A stretch of 64,000 nt of DNA from MWCR01 sp049325475 (GCA_049325475.1 JBMOLN010000001.1:1-64000); one strand, 5' to 3'; positions 34,365 through 43,870 are shown, numbered from the stretch's first letter. Translations and numbers: made by a program. Notes: a model not told the origin generated them from the sequence alone.

Positions 34365-34490
34365 GAATTAGACGCTAGAAACTAGACTCTAGACTCTAGA
34401 TTCGTATAACGTATAACGCGAAACGTCAGACGTTACATGTTACACGATACACGATGTTGGTCGTTAGACGCTGGAATCTTTTAAAGAAAA
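34365..34490. repeat. Word-like repeats, families B and C
   Basis: CTAGAAACTAGACTCTAG words (34368-34403) are followed by CGTATAACG and TACACGATACACG words (34404-34455) and GTTAGACGCTGG. The stretch 34517-34648 has GGCCGGCTGAGCCGGCC (34549-34565) and other GC-rich hairpins, and no gene. Confidence 0.75.
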
Positions 34491-34492
34491 GA

Positions 34493-34516
34493 TCATCCTG
34501 AAAGGGATGGTTTTTT
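34493..34516 (+). terminator. Terminator after the low-complexity gene
   Basis: CATCC pairs with GGATG around TGAAAG, followed by TTTTTT. Confidence 0.75.
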
Positions 34517-34648
34517 GACCCCTCACTCCGCAACCCAGAGCTAAGCTCGGGCCGGCTGAGCCGGCCTCGGCTTTGCCTCTCCCGCGCTACCACTTTGCAT
34601 AAAGCTTCGTGGAAAAGAGCAAGAGGGGGGTGTGTTTACTGTGGCATT

Positions 34649-34671
34649 AAAAAACCACCGGTGAGGTGGTT
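34649..34671 (-). terminator. Terminator of the pyr operon
   Basis: Read on the minus strand, AACCACC pairs with GGTGGTT around TCACC and ends in six T residues, directly after the pyrC stop. Confidence 0.88.
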
Positions 34672-34675
34672 GAGG

Positions 34676-35716
34676 TCAGCAACGGCAGCCGGAAGGCGAT
34701 TGCGGAGAACAGCGTTCGACTTGCCAGCTGATGATTTTATAGGCGAAGAATGGCAGAGGGTCGGCGTTTGTATCGGAATATCTTCCGGGATGCGGAGTGA
34801 GTTCCAAACATTTGGCTTCCGGTTTCAGCCCGTAGAATTCCGGGCCGAATTTGCCCAGGAAGTCATCAAGGCGTTGGATCGCATGCGCTTCGGCAAAGAC
34901 TTGAGCCAGGATGTTTAATGCCAGCGGTGCGGTAAAACATCCGGCTGCCGGCTTGTCACAGGTCTTTTTTTGACGCGGATGCGGCGCTGAGTCGGAGCCG
35001 AAAAAGAATTTGGGATTACCGCTAACGGCTGCCGCGATAAGAGCCTGGCGGTCGATGTTGGTTTTGGCCATTGGTTTGCAATATGCGTGGGGATCGTTAA
35101 GCGCATCTTCGGAAGTGAGCACGAGGTGGTGGGCGGTTATTGTACCCGCAACCGTACCGGGGAGCTCTTTGACCAGGTCAACTGCGGATAACGTACTCAG
35201 GTGTTCAACGATGATGCGGAGTTTGGGGAAACTCATGGCAGCGCCGATGATTTCCTCCAAGAACATCTGTTCGGCCAGCATGGGATCGATACCGGGCATT
35301 TCCGCATGAACGCTTAACGGCAGATCATAATCCTGCATGGCTTCGAGCAAATGTTTAGCATCCGATAGTTTTTGGAAACCGTTTTGGCTGTTGGTAGTGA
35401 CGCCTTCCGGGTAGAACTTGCCGGCCATGATACCGGTGATTTTAGCCGCAGCAATGTCTTTGATTTCGGTTTTCGGAGTCAGCTTGATGGTCATGAGCGG
35501 ATCGAAATCGGGGAAATCCTTGCAAACCGCAAGGATTTCGCGTTTGTATTGTGCCGCGTCGTGGATGTTTAAGATTGGCGGGTCGGTATTCGGCATAACG
35601 ATTGCCGCGCGGAAAAGACGGGCCGTGACAGGTGCGACCTTGGCCAGCATTTCACCGCGGCGCAGGTGCACGTGCATGTCATAGGCTGTTTGCAGAGGGT
35701 AGCGGCGAATCTTCAT
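34676..35716 (-). CDS. pyrC: Dihydroorotase, class II
   Basis: This zinc enzyme of pyrimidine synthesis closes carbamoyl-aspartate to dihydroorotate. The 346-residue protein has the metal pair HVHLR (about residues 15-19), the carbamylated Lys in AGKFYPEG, metal His in VHAEM and VEHLS, and catalytic Asp in FGSDSAPH. It starts 7 nt after AAAGGAG and overlaps pyrD by 4 nt. It is GC-richer than most of the window. Its C-terminus (ERCSPQSPSGCRC) is unusually Cys-rich. Confidence 0.96.
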   Translation of the reverse strand: MKIRRYPLQTAYDMHVHLRRGEMLAKVAPVTARLFRAAIVMPNTDPPILNIHDAAQYKREILAVCKDFPDFDPLMTIKLTPKTEIKDIAAAKITGIMAGKFYPEGVTTNSQNGFQKLSDAKHLLEAMQDYDLPLSVHAEMPGIDPMLAEQMFLEEIIGAAMSFPKLRIIVEHLSTLSAVDLVKELPGTVAGTITAHHLVLTSEDALNDPHAYCKPMAKTNIDRQALIAAAVSGNPKFFFGSDSAPHPRQKKTCDKPAAGCFTAPLALNILAQVFAEAHAIQRLDDFLGKFGPEFYGLKPEAKCLELTPHPGRYSDTNADPLPFFAYKIISWQVERCSPQSPSGCRC

Positions 35717-36726
35717 GTTGAATCTCCTTTGGTGCAGGGGCCGGATATGCCAAAACTGGCATGAATGCTGCGGTTTAAGAAGCGATTGTTAATTTGCCGG
35801 ATAGTTCTTTGAACGCGCCAAGGGCGAAGCATGGAAATGCATCCCAGGGAAATGGCGTCAGCGCCGGTGTTCAACATCAAGTCAGCATCATCGGGTGAAA
35901 GGATGCCGCCGCCGCCGATAATGGGGAATGTATAGCTGTATTTACGGCGGAAGTTTTTTATCCAATCGGTAACAATGGGCAGCAATGGCGCTCCGGAAAG
36001 ACCGCCGCCGCCAAGATGCCCAAGCGGGGATCCATTTGTTCCAAAAAATTTTTCCCAAGGAATAATATCGGGTATTTGACCGTAGGGGATGGTATTGGAG
36101 ATGTCGAGCCCATCGCAAGCGGGATGCTCTGTGAGCTTGGCGGCTTGGGCTTCTGCCAAGAGAGCGTTGATTTTTACGATTATAGGCACCTTAAGCCCTG
36201 CGACCATATTAAGATATTCCTTAGCTTCATCGATCAGTTCAGATTGATGAATATGGACATTAGGGCAGGAAATATTGATTTCAACGGCAATCGACGTTTG
36301 AAAGTTTTTGAGCGCGGGCAGCATCATCTCCGCCAGACGTTCGTATTCCTGCAGACGTTCTTTATGGTCTTGGCCGACGGCCATGAATGAAATAACAAAA
36401 GGTTCGGTAAGTCTTTGCCAGCGGTTTTGTTTTAGCAACCATTGTAATCCGGGTCCGCTAAGTCCGACGGAATTGAGAGCGACGCCATGGAATGGCTTAA
36501 CGATGATGCATTTGGGAAATCGTTCAACCGGCTGGGTGGAATCCTCTTTAAGAGGCATGTTGCCCTTGCGGGGATCGATGGTAGTTGTCTTGGTTATCAG
36601 CGTACTGCCGGTATAATCCAAGCCGAAATGTTTGAAGCTTTCGTGATAAGGCCAGCCCTCGCCAAAAAAGTTACGTGCGCCCGAGGCGCAAAAAACATGT
36701 CCGAATTCTGTGCCTCGCAGTTTCAT
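35713..36726 (-). CDS. pyrD: Dihydroorotate dehydrogenase family protein
   Basis: This is an FMN-dependent TIM barrel that oxidises dihydroorotate. The 337-residue protein has the substrate-binding EINISCPN (about 148-155), FMN-phosphate motifs PIIGGGGI (about 271-278) and GADAISLGC (about 289-297), and KTTT near residue 46. Position next to pyrC supports the assignment, but several family segments are unusual, so class (1 or 2) is left open. It leads the two-gene pyr operon, with a GAGG site 6 nt before the ATG. Confidence 0.85.
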   Translation of the reverse strand: MKLRGTEFGHVFCASGARNFFGEGWPYHESFKHFGLDYTGSTLITKTTTIDPRKGNMPLKEDSTQPVERFPKCIIVKPFHGVALNSVGLSGPGLQWLLKQNRWQRLTEPFVISFMAVGQDHKERLQEYERLAEMMLPALKNFQTSIAVEINISCPNVHIHQSELIDEAKEYLNMVAGLKVPIIVKINALLAEAQAAKLTEHPACDGLDISNTIPYGQIPDIIPWEKFFGTNGSPLGHLGGGGLSGAPLLPIVTDWIKNFRRKYSYTFPIIGGGGILSPDDADLMLNTGADAISLGCISMLRPWRVQRTIRQINNRFLNRSIHASFGISGPCTKGDST

Positions 36727-36875
36727 GTGAGCCTCATGGGAGTACTAAGTACTTGGTTGGGTGTTTGTCGAAGAACCGCGACTATATAAACATATAAAAA
36801 AACAAATAGCAAATAACAAATAAAAAGAGTTTTCCAAGTTACTCTTGCTATTTGCTATTGAATATTTGCAATTGT

Positions 36876-38198
36876 TTAGACGATCATGGGCAGTGTTTCC
36901 ACTTCCATCTTGGTTCCGGTAATAATTCCTTCGATGCGGTAAGATCCGTGCTGGGGAGCTTCCACGTAACCATTCCATGCAGAGCGCGCCAGCCCCCCGG
37001 AGTTTATCCAGTCAAACAGCCATTCGTTGGTAAATTTGGGATCGGCTTGGTCAATGCCCGCGCCGATATACATAAGCCAAGTTCGGTTAAAATCTTCTTG
37101 AGAACCGATAGTGGGAGCCATTAAGATCGGCAAGCCCAAAGCGCAATAAAAAGACATTTCGCTGGGTTTGGTCCAAACAATATCCGTCTTGCGTAAAATT
37201 TTATTAAAATTTTTAAAATATGTTGGGCGGTCGGGCCAGTAGTCGATAAAGATTTTTTTACCGACCGCGTTTTGCATGCCCAGTTTTTTTACCGTGCCTT
37301 CGAATTGTTTGGCAACATCTTTTTTAGTGCCGGCCATCAGGCGGAGTTTTAACCCGTCGCGTTTTATGGTGCTTTTCAAGCTCGTAAGAATATCGATGGC
37401 CAGTTGTTTTTGCGCACCGGCCCCGCCTATGGCGAACATGAGAGTCAGCGGATGATCCTTTTTTACATTACAGGAGCCGACGCCCACTTCACTTTCGATT
37501 GTTTTAAAATATTTTTTAAGAAATACGCCGTTGGGATCAAGATTGCAGATGCGGCTCATCATATCCCTTTTACAGATGGAATTATCAAGGTCGCCGATAA
37601 CTTCGCGCGGAAGCGGGAAGCCGGTGTGAAAAATGTTTTCTTCTCTGACTCCGTAAAGTTTTAAGCGTTCAACTACCCGGCCGTTGGGGGCGAAATATTT
37701 AATTCTGCTTTTTTTCGGATCTTTCGGAACCCAAACCCGGGCCATGTCCGCATCGCAAACTTGGAGATAGATATCTTCCGGATAATCAAAAACTTCGGCG
37801 GCAAAAGCCCCGGTAAAAAATGTACAAATAAGCGGTTTTGGATTTTTGGCGAGTTTATCTATGAGATGTTTCCCCATTTCCAGCTTTTCTATCATGTAAT
37901 AAGTTTGGTGTACTTGATAGGTAGGGTCGGATAAATCGCGGCGCGGATAGAAATCATCGATTTCCTGGATTTTATCCATAATGGCAAAAGCGATATCGCC
38001 CACGACCGGAATGGGTTTTAAACGCGAAACAGCCTCATATCCTTTACGGCTCTGTGTCCAGAGTTTTTTATCTCTTTGGGGAATGCCGGGATAGTCATTC
38101 ATTTTGATGACTCCGCCTTCGGCGAGTTCTTTTAAGGCATAGGCAGCGCGGTCATGGCCGTAGCCCATGTTGACGGAGAGAACGTAAGCAGGCTTCAT
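36876..38198 (-). CDS. GT-B fold glycosyltransferase-like protein
   Basis: The 440-residue protein begins with NMGYGHDRAAYAL (residues 10-22), matching the GxGHxxAA motif of MurG and MGDG-synthase-type glycosyltransferases. FAIGGAGAQKQL (about 253-264) and KPSEMSFYCALGLPILMAPTIGSQE (about 345-369) fit the nucleotide-sugar-binding C-domain. The donor and acceptor are unknown; a lipid acceptor is plausible. Confidence 0.78.
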   Translation of the reverse strand: MKPAYVLSVNMGYGHDRAAYALKELAEGGVIKMNDYPGIPQRDKKLWTQSRKGYEAVSRLKPIPVVGDIAFAIMDKIQEIDDFYPRRDLSDPTYQVHQTYYMIEKLEMGKHLIDKLAKNPKPLICTFFTGAFAAEVFDYPEDIYLQVCDADMARVWVPKDPKKSRIKYFAPNGRVVERLKLYGVREENIFHTGFPLPREVIGDLDNSICKRDMMSRICNLDPNGVFLKKYFKTIESEVGVGSCNVKKDHPLTLMFAIGGAGAQKQLAIDILTSLKSTIKRDGLKLRLMAGTKKDVAKQFEGTVKKLGMQNAVGKKIFIDYWPDRPTYFKNFNKILRKTDIVWTKPSEMSFYCALGLPILMAPTIGSQEDFNRTWLMYIGAGIDQADPKFTNEWLFDWINSGGLARSAWNGYVEAPQHGSYRIEGIITGTKMEVETLPMIV

Positions 38199-38635
38199 AA
38201 CTCAAATAACAAATAACAAATAATAAAGTCTTAGTACTTAGTCGTAGAATCAATCAGCGACCAGGGGACAGTGACCAGATATTTATATCAAACAATAAAT
38301 AATAAATAACAAAGTCTGTATCACTGTCGCGAGATTGCATATATTTTAGCATAGATGAGTACTAAATATAAGACTCAAGACACTGGATGCTAGTCGCTGA
38401 ATCCGTGTAACGCATAACTTATAACGCGAAACGTCAGACATTACACGTTACACGATACACGATACAGGATACACGTTACACGATACACGATACACGATGC
38501 GCGATACACGATGCGCGATACACGTTACACGATACACGATACACGATGCGCGATACACGATGTTGGTCGCAAGATGCTAGACGCTAGATTCTAGACACCC
38601 GACTTTAGTCAGGCGTACTTATGAGCATTGTCGTT
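38199..38635. repeat. Repeat-filled intergenic region, families B, C and others
   Basis: This 437-nt region holds AATAACAAATAA words, GACCAGGGGACAGTGACCAG words, a dense TACACGATACACGATGCGCG array (38440-38570) with a 10-nt beat, and GATGCTAGACGCTAG words. No gene is visible. Confidence 0.85.
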
Positions 38636-39838
38636 TTAGTATTTTTTGCGGCGGCGGATTGATGGGCGTCTGCCGCGGCGTGCAGCCGTTGCTTGCGGAG
38701 CGGGGGTTGCAGGGAGATCGGGTACGGGGGTAATTGGCAGGTATGAACGGATTAATTGCTCAATTGCTTCCACCAAGCTTCGTTGGTCCGGCGTTGCTAT
38801 GGAAATGGCAAGGCCGGCTGCTCCGGCTCTGCCGGTTCGCCCGATGCGATGCACATAATCCTCGGCATGCTCGGGAAGATCATAGTTAATCACAAGTTCT
38901 ATCCCCTTGATATCCAAACCTCTGGCGGCTATGTCGGTCGCAACCAAAATCCGGTATTTTCCGGACTTAAATCCATCAAGAGCATCGCGCCGTTGTGATA
39001 AAGATTTATCGGAATGTATGTCGGCAACCGTATAACCCATGTTTTTTATATTGCGGGCTATTTTTTTAGCTCCGTGTTTGGTGCGGGAGAAGATCAGTAC
39101 AGAGCCCCGGTGTTCGGCCAGCAGGCGCTTGAGCAGTTTGATTTTATCCTCTCGGTTTACAACAAAAAGTTCTTGGCTGATTTTTTCCGCCGTTGTTCCG
39201 GGTCTGGCGATTTCGATTTGTACCGGCAGATTCATGTATTTACCGGCAAGTTTTACAATATCCGCCGGCATGGTTGCGGAAAAAAGCAGGGTCTGCCTGT
39301 CTGCGGGAATCGATTTGATAATTTTATTGATTTGGGGAGCAAAGCCCATGTCGAGCATACGGTCAGCTTCGTCCAATACCAGAACTTTCACTGAATCCAA
39401 TGTGACGGTTTTTTGATCCAGATGATCGATTAATCTGCCCGGAGTGGCGATAATAACATGGGGTTTTTGTTTAATGGATTTGATTTGCAAATGCATGGAC
39501 GCGCCGCCGATTAAAACAGCTGTGCGCAAACCGATATCTTTGCCGATTTGGCGGAAGACCTCATCGGCTTGCAAAGCCAGTTCACGGGTTGGCAAAACAA
39601 CCAAACCAATGCCTTTGGTTTGTGAGAGTCTTTGAATCAAAGGTATGCCAAAAGCCAGGGTTTTACCGGTGCCGGTTTGCGCAACCCCTATGAGATCTTT
39701 GCCTTCAACAGCAATGGGAATAGTCTTTTGTTGTATCGGAGTCGGGGCCGTATATTTATTTTTCCAGAGGATATCCAAAAGCCTGGGTGCAATGCCCAGG
39801 CCATAGAAGCCCGGTTCAAGCGGTGTAACGTTTTTCAT
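38636..39838 (-). CDS. DEAD-box RNA helicase, RhlE type
   Basis: The 400-residue ATP-dependent RNA helicase starts at 39838. It has the Q motif (PTPIQQKTIP), motif I AQTGTGKT (about 53-60), PTRELALQ, DEAD (VLDEADRM), SAT, and the C-terminal HRIGRTGRAG. The C-terminal tail is short and very basic (ATAARRGRRPSIRRRKKY), as in RhlE, for RNA contact. The start is chosen to begin at MKNVTPLEP; six upstream residues have no counterpart. Confidence 0.95.
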   Translation of the reverse strand: MKNVTPLEPGFYGLGIAPRLLDILWKNKYTAPTPIQQKTIPIAVEGKDLIGVAQTGTGKTLAFGIPLIQRLSQTKGIGLVVLPTRELALQADEVFRQIGKDIGLRTAVLIGGASMHLQIKSIKQKPHVIIATPGRLIDHLDQKTVTLDSVKVLVLDEADRMLDMGFAPQINKIIKSIPADRQTLLFSATMPADIVKLAGKYMNLPVQIEIARPGTTAEKISQELFVVNREDKIKLLKRLLAEHRGSVLIFSRTKHGAKKIARNIKNMGYTVADIHSDKSLSQRRDALDGFKSGKYRILVATDIAARGLDIKGIELVINYDLPEHAEDYVHRIGRTGRAGAAGLAISIATPDQRSLVEAIEQLIRSYLPITPVPDLPATPAPQATAARRGRRPSIRRRKKY

Positions 39839-40106
39839 GGAAACAGGATAACACATTTAACGCGCAACGCGAATTGTGTATCGCGAATCGTCGCTAGCCG
39901 CGAGATGCTAGAACTCTGTTCGCGCATCGCGTATCGTATAGCGCGAAACGTCTGACGTTACACGATACAGGATACACGATACAGGATAAAAGGATGCAGG
40001 ATACATGATATTAATCGCTGGACGCTAGACGCTAGCACGAAGCACGAAGCACGTAGTACTTAGCACTTAGTACTCTCGATGCTAGACTCAAGCTGAAAGC
40101 TTAAGA
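39839..40106. repeat. Repeat-filled region between helicase and typA
   Basis: It contains GCGCAACGCGAATTGTGTATCGCG words, CGATACAGGATACACG units (39960-40000), CTGGACGCTAGACGCTAG, and an AGCACGAAGCACG tract. No gene is seen. Confidence 0.8.
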
Positions 40107-41906
40107 TTATTTAGCGTTGGCGCGGCGTCGTTCGAAATCCTTGAGAAAGCGTTTGCGGATACGGATGCTTTTAGGTGTAACTTCAACCAATTCATCGTCC
40201 CCGATATATTCCAAAGCCAGTTCCAAGCTCATCTCGCGGTGCGGTGTTAAAGCTTCGGCAACGCCATCGCCTTTGGATCGCATATTGGTGAGGCGTTTTT
40301 CTTTGCAGACGTTAACAATCATGTCTTCGGGTTTGGCATTTTGGCCAACAACCATGCCTTCGTAAATCGGCAAGCCGGCCGGTATAAACAGTGTGCCTCG
40401 GTCTTGAGCTGTCAGCATGCCATAAGTTACAGATGTACCGGATTCGTGAGCAATGAGCGAGCCATGGTCTGCCCGGGCCAGGTCGCCGGCGTATGGCCGG
40501 TATTCCAAGAATATGCTGTTTATGGTGCCCTGACCTCGGGTGTCAACGATGAATTCACTGCGGTAGCCGATGAGGCCGCGAGTGGGTATTTCAAAAATAA
40601 GATGCGAGCGGCCGTTCTCGGTTTCCATGTCTTTTAATTCGCCGCGCCGTTTGCTCAGTTTTTCTATGACCAAACCCGTCTGATCTTCGGGGATGTCGAT
40701 TTCCACTTGCTCGAAAGGTTCTTTGCGTTGTCCGTCTATTTGCTTAAAAATGACTTGCGGGCGCGATACTTGCAGTTCAAACCCTTCACGGCGCATTTTT
40801 TCGATCAAGATAGCCAAGTGCAATTCACCGCGGCCATAGACTATAAAGCCCTCGCCCTCGGGATCTTTTTCTACGCGCAAGGCAACGTCATTTTGTAATT
40901 CGCGTTCCAAGCGCTCCTCGATGTTGCGTGAAGTTGTGTAGATTCCTTCATTGCCGGAAAACGGCGATGTGTTGGCGCTGAAAGTCATCTTAACGGTCGG
41001 TTCTTCTATTGCGACCACAGGCAGAGCTTCGGGATTTTGGAGGTCGGCAATGGTTTCGCCGATGTTCAGATCTTCAATGCCGGCAAAGGCAACAACTTCT
41101 CCAGCCGGAGCTTCGTCAACCTCTTTACGGTTTAAGCCATCGAAAGTCATGAGATAAGTTATTTTGGAAGGAGTTTGTCTGCCGTTTCTATCGATCCACA
41201 TAACCGCGCCGGGGTGAAAAATGCCGCGGCGCACGCGCCCGATGCCCAAGCGGCCTTTGTAATTGTCACGAGTAACGTTAACGACTGATACTTGCAGAGC
41301 TCCTTCAGTATCAAGGTGAGGAGCAGGGATGTTATTGATTATACAGTCAAAAAGCGGTTTGATATCTGTCATTTTGGCCAGATCGGCATCCGCTCCGGAT
41401 TTGCCTTGTTTGGCGGAAGCGTAAATTACAGGGAAATCGGTCTGTTCATCACTGGCGCCCAGTTCAACAAAGAGGTCGAAAGTTTTATTTAAAACCCAGT
41501 CCGGACGGGCGTCCGGTTTATCGATTTTGTTGATTACAACGATAATGCGGTGACCGGCTTGAATGGCTTTTTTAAGCACAAAGCGAGTTTGCGGCATGGG
41601 TCCTTCTTTGGCATCTACCAATAAAAGAGCGCCATCAACAAGATTCATGATGCGTTCCACTTCGCCTCCAAAATCAGCGTGCCCCGGAGTGTCGACTATG
41701 TTTATCTTAATGTCATTAAAAGTAACGGCCGCATTTTTTGAGAAAATTGTGATCCCGCGTTCGCGTTCCAATTCATTGGAATCCATGATTGTTTCGCCTT
41801 CGAATTTTTGCGATGCTGCCGAGTCTGACTGCTTAAGCAAAGCATCGACAAGAGTTGTCTTGCCGTGGTCAACGTGGGCGATAATCGCAATATTTCGCAG
41901 TTCCAT
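40107..41906 (-). CDS. typA: Translational GTPase TypA/BipA
   Basis: This EF-G-like ribosome-associated GTPase has 599 residues. G1 AHVDHGKTTL (about 10-19), G3 DTPGHADFGGEV (about 73-84) and G4 NKID (about 127-130) are intact, followed by beta-barrel, EF-G-like domains and the specific C-terminal domain with TRGLIGYRSEF (about 411-421). Length and order match the family. An upstream family A repeat separates it from the divergent gene at 42066. Confidence 0.97.
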   Translation of the reverse strand: MELRNIAIIAHVDHGKTTLVDALLKQSDSAASQKFEGETIMDSNELERERGITIFSKNAAVTFNDIKINIVDTPGHADFGGEVERIMNLVDGALLLVDAKEGPMPQTRFVLKKAIQAGHRIIVVINKIDKPDARPDWVLNKTFDLFVELGASDEQTDFPVIYASAKQGKSGADADLAKMTDIKPLFDCIINNIPAPHLDTEGALQVSVVNVTRDNYKGRLGIGRVRRGIFHPGAVMWIDRNGRQTPSKITYLMTFDGLNRKEVDEAPAGEVVAFAGIEDLNIGETIADLQNPEALPVVAIEEPTVKMTFSANTSPFSGNEGIYTTSRNIEERLERELQNDVALRVEKDPEGEGFIVYGRGELHLAILIEKMRREGFELQVSRPQVIFKQIDGQRKEPFEQVEIDIPEDQTGLVIEKLSKRRGELKDMETENGRSHLIFEIPTRGLIGYRSEFIVDTRGQGTINSIFLEYRPYAGDLARADHGSLIAHESGTSVTYGMLTAQDRGTLFIPAGLPIYEGMVVGQNAKPEDMIVNVCKEKRLTNMRSKGDGVAEALTPHREMSLELALEYIGDDELVEVTPKSIRIRKRFLKDFERRRANAK

Positions 41907-41954
41907 AAGTCGCTGGAGTATAACGTTTTTTGACTAAAGAGTCAAGGCTTGACT

Positions 41955-42034
41955 TACGTTAACCAGCAGTCCCGTTGAACCGTTATCACGAGCAAGCTCT
42001 GATTATCGTATTAACGGATGCGCTGGAATACGTA
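41955..42034. repeat. Intergenic repeat family A, copy 5 (best terminal inverted repeats)
   Basis: The 80-bp element begins TACGTTAACCAGC and ends GCTGGAATACGTA, which are near-perfect inverted ends. CCGTTATCACGAGCAAGCTC lies inside. The structure resembles a miniature inverted-repeat element. It lies between typA and the divergent surface-protein gene. Confidence 0.8.
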
Positions 42035-42065
42035 TTTTATGTTATAATAGTCATAAGAATTTTTG

Positions 42066-43232
42066 ATGCAAAAATCTATGAAATATTTTTTTAGTTTTAT
42101 CGCCGTATTTGGCTCAATGTTGTGTTTGGCGCAAAAAGTTGAAGCCAGAGTTATTGAGCCCGGAGAATTAATAAAAGGATCCACCCCGGCGGTTTATTAT
42201 TATACGGATGGCAAGCGCTACGTTTTTCCTACAGAAGCGGTCTATATGTCGTGGTATAAAAATTTTGATACCATCAATACTGTTGCGGATGATACGCTGG
42301 CTAAATTGCCCTTGGGCGGCAATGTGACTTTTCAGCCGGGTTCAATGGTAAAACTCACGACTGATCCTAAAGTTTATTTGGTGGAGGAGGGGAATACATT
42401 AAGATGGATTGAAACAGAAGAGGCGGCTAAGCAATTATACGGAGATGGCTGGGCATCCATGGTTAAAGATATTTCGGATGCTTATTTTGTTGATTATAAA
42501 ATCGGCGAATCGGTCCCCAATGCGGAAGGGTGGATCGCCGGATTATTGCCCAGTGCTTATTATAATTATCAAACTGTTTTGGATAAAATCAGGGACGATA
42601 AAATCGAGGCCGGTGAATTAAACGGCAGTAAAACTTATGCTGATTTTGCGCATCCGGATTATGTGGAATTAACCAAGCTGATGCCCCATGGTTATGAAGG
42701 CAAAACGGATAAGCCGGTTGCGGATTTACGGCAATGGTATTTAAACAATTCGACTGACTGGCAGTTATTGTATGACAAGCAATCAAGCAATGCCACGGCA
42801 ACAATGGCGGTTTTGAATTTTAGTAAAAAGACGGCTAATTGGTTTACACACCGTTCGGTGATTATTGCTGATACGGTTTATTCGGAACAGCAGGAAGTTA
42901 TATTTCACGAAATAGATTATCCGGAAGGTTATATTGTTTATCCTTATGGCGCTACTGCCAGTTATGATCAGGGAGAATTTGATATAAGGCAGGGGATTTT
43001 GACATATGCGTCAAAAGATGAAGTTAACAAGTGGTACAATGAAGTTGGGTACACAAACGGCTGGCCTCCCATGGAACAAAAAATGGATTTTTTAGGATTG
43101 GTAACCACCTATTCAACCAATAGAGATGATACTCAACGGGCTTTGCAAGTGAATTTTTTGGCCATGGATCAGATTGAAGTCTTGCCGCCGTTGAATTTAT
43201 TTTCGGTTGAGTATTTAAAGACGATAAGATAG
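42066..43232 (+). CDS. Secreted surface protein with tandem YYY-type modules
   Basis: The protein of 388 residues has a signal peptide (about 1-27, ending VEA). An N-terminal domain (about 30-140) is built of repeats of the pattern GSTPAVYYYTDGKRYVFP and DPKVYLVEEGNTLRWIE, a module I know from many Patescibacteria exported proteins. The C-terminal half is Tyr/Asp-rich without a known fold. It is probably part of the cell surface. Starts at 42066 and 42078 are both possible. Confidence 0.78.
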   Translation: MQKSMKYFFSFIAVFGSMLCLAQKVEARVIEPGELIKGSTPAVYYYTDGKRYVFPTEAVYMSWYKNFDTINTVADDTLAKLPLGGNVTFQPGSMVKLTTDPKVYLVEEGNTLRWIETEEAAKQLYGDGWASMVKDISDAYFVDYKIGESVPNAEGWIAGLLPSAYYNYQTVLDKIRDDKIEAGELNGSKTYADFAHPDYVELTKLMPHGYEGKTDKPVADLRQWYLNNSTDWQLLYDKQSSNATATMAVLNFSKKTANWFTHRSVIIADTVYSEQQEVIFHEIDYPEGYIVYPYGATASYDQGEFDIRQGILTYASKDEVNKWYNEVGYTNGWPPMEQKMDFLGLVTTYSTNRDDTQRALQVNFLAMDQIEVLPPLNLFSVEYLKTIR

Positions 43233-43250
43233 GATCGAAAATCCCCCAAA

Positions 43251-43275
43251 CCCCCTTTGACAAGGGGGCTTTTTG
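43251..43275 (+). terminator. Terminator with C/G-tract stem
   Basis: CCCCCTT pairs with AAGGGGG around TGAC and is followed by CTTTTT. The hairpins that follow (43280-43350) resemble the units of the 1809 array in style. 43276-43445 has no gene. Confidence 0.85.
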
Positions 43276-43445
43276 TTATTACTAACTCCCTCTAAATCTC
43301 CCTCTTAATCTAAGAGGGAGACGCGACCCCCTTTAACAAAGGGGGGAGTGAAGGGGCAATCAGGCACATCATGAAGACCGCGGAGGTCAACAGGATGCGG
43401 ATAGTGACCTGCTCTTTTTTGTTCGGATTAAGCCCATGTGACCTG

Positions 43446-43688
43446 TTATTTGATCAACTTTTCTTTCTCGTTTTTAGTGAGTTTTTTAATTAAAGCTTCT
43501 TGTTTGCGGGCGTCGGATTCGGATTTCATTTTTTTACTCCAAACCAAAACAACCGGCTGACGGGATCTGGTATATTTAGCGCCATTTCTCGAGTTGTGCT
43601 TGGTTATTCTGGCTGTTAAATCATTGGTAATGCCCGTGTATAAAGAATTGTCTTTACAGCGGACCATGTAGACGTACCAGGGTTTCAT
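43446..43688 (-). CDS. Single-domain GIY-YIG nuclease family protein
   Basis: The 80-residue protein starts at 43688 (MKPWYVYMVRC). It has YVYMV (5-9) and SLYTGIT (15-21, with YTG for YIG), Arg in LTARITKHN (24-32), and a Glu in ARKQEALIKKL. Longer upstream in-frame reading would cross a terminator and tRNA-Trp and is rejected. It lies directly downstream of tRNA-Trp on the same strand. Confidence 0.88.
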   Translation of the reverse strand: MKPWYVYMVRCKDNSLYTGITNDLTARITKHNSRNGAKYTRSRQPVVLVWSKKMKSESDARKQEALIKKLTKNEKEKLIK

Positions 43689-43744
43689 GATTACGATTTT
43701 ACCACAGTCGTTGCGTTTCTCGCTCCCTTCGATTCCTTGTAAAA

Positions 43745-43777
43745 CAAAAATGCGAAGCCAAGCTTCGCATTTTTGTT
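43745..43777 (-). terminator. Bidirectional terminator after tRNA-Trp
   Basis: TGCGAAGC pairs with GCTTCGCA around CAA, with A and T runs on both sides. A second palindrome ATCGAGC-taa-GCTCGAT (43781-43797) touches the encoded CCA of the tRNA. The same ATCGAGC/GCTCGAT stem is seen at 10146. Confidence 0.85.
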
Positions 43778-43796
43778 TAAATCGAGCTAAGCTCGA

Positions 43797-43870
43797 TGGC
43801 AGGGACGGCAGGAATCGAACCCGCGCTAGAGGTTTTGGAGACCCCTGTACTACCATTATACGACGTCCCT
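43797..43870 (-). tRNA. tRNA-Trp (CCA)
   Basis: On the minus strand, acceptor AGGGACG pairs with CGTCCCT, the anticodon loop CTCCAAA gives CCA, discriminator G73 and an encoded CCA follow. The stop and last five codons of the upstream GIY-YIG gene lie inside its 5' half. Confidence 0.93.

Noticed and set aside
34123..34371. Arg/Gln-rich frame over the low-complexity gene
   Set aside because: It is an out-of-frame reading of Pro/Ala/Glu repeats and has no independent start signal.
43689..43856. Longer N-terminus for the GIY-YIG protein ending at 43446
   Set aside because: The extension would be translated from a terminator hairpin and tRNA-Trp.
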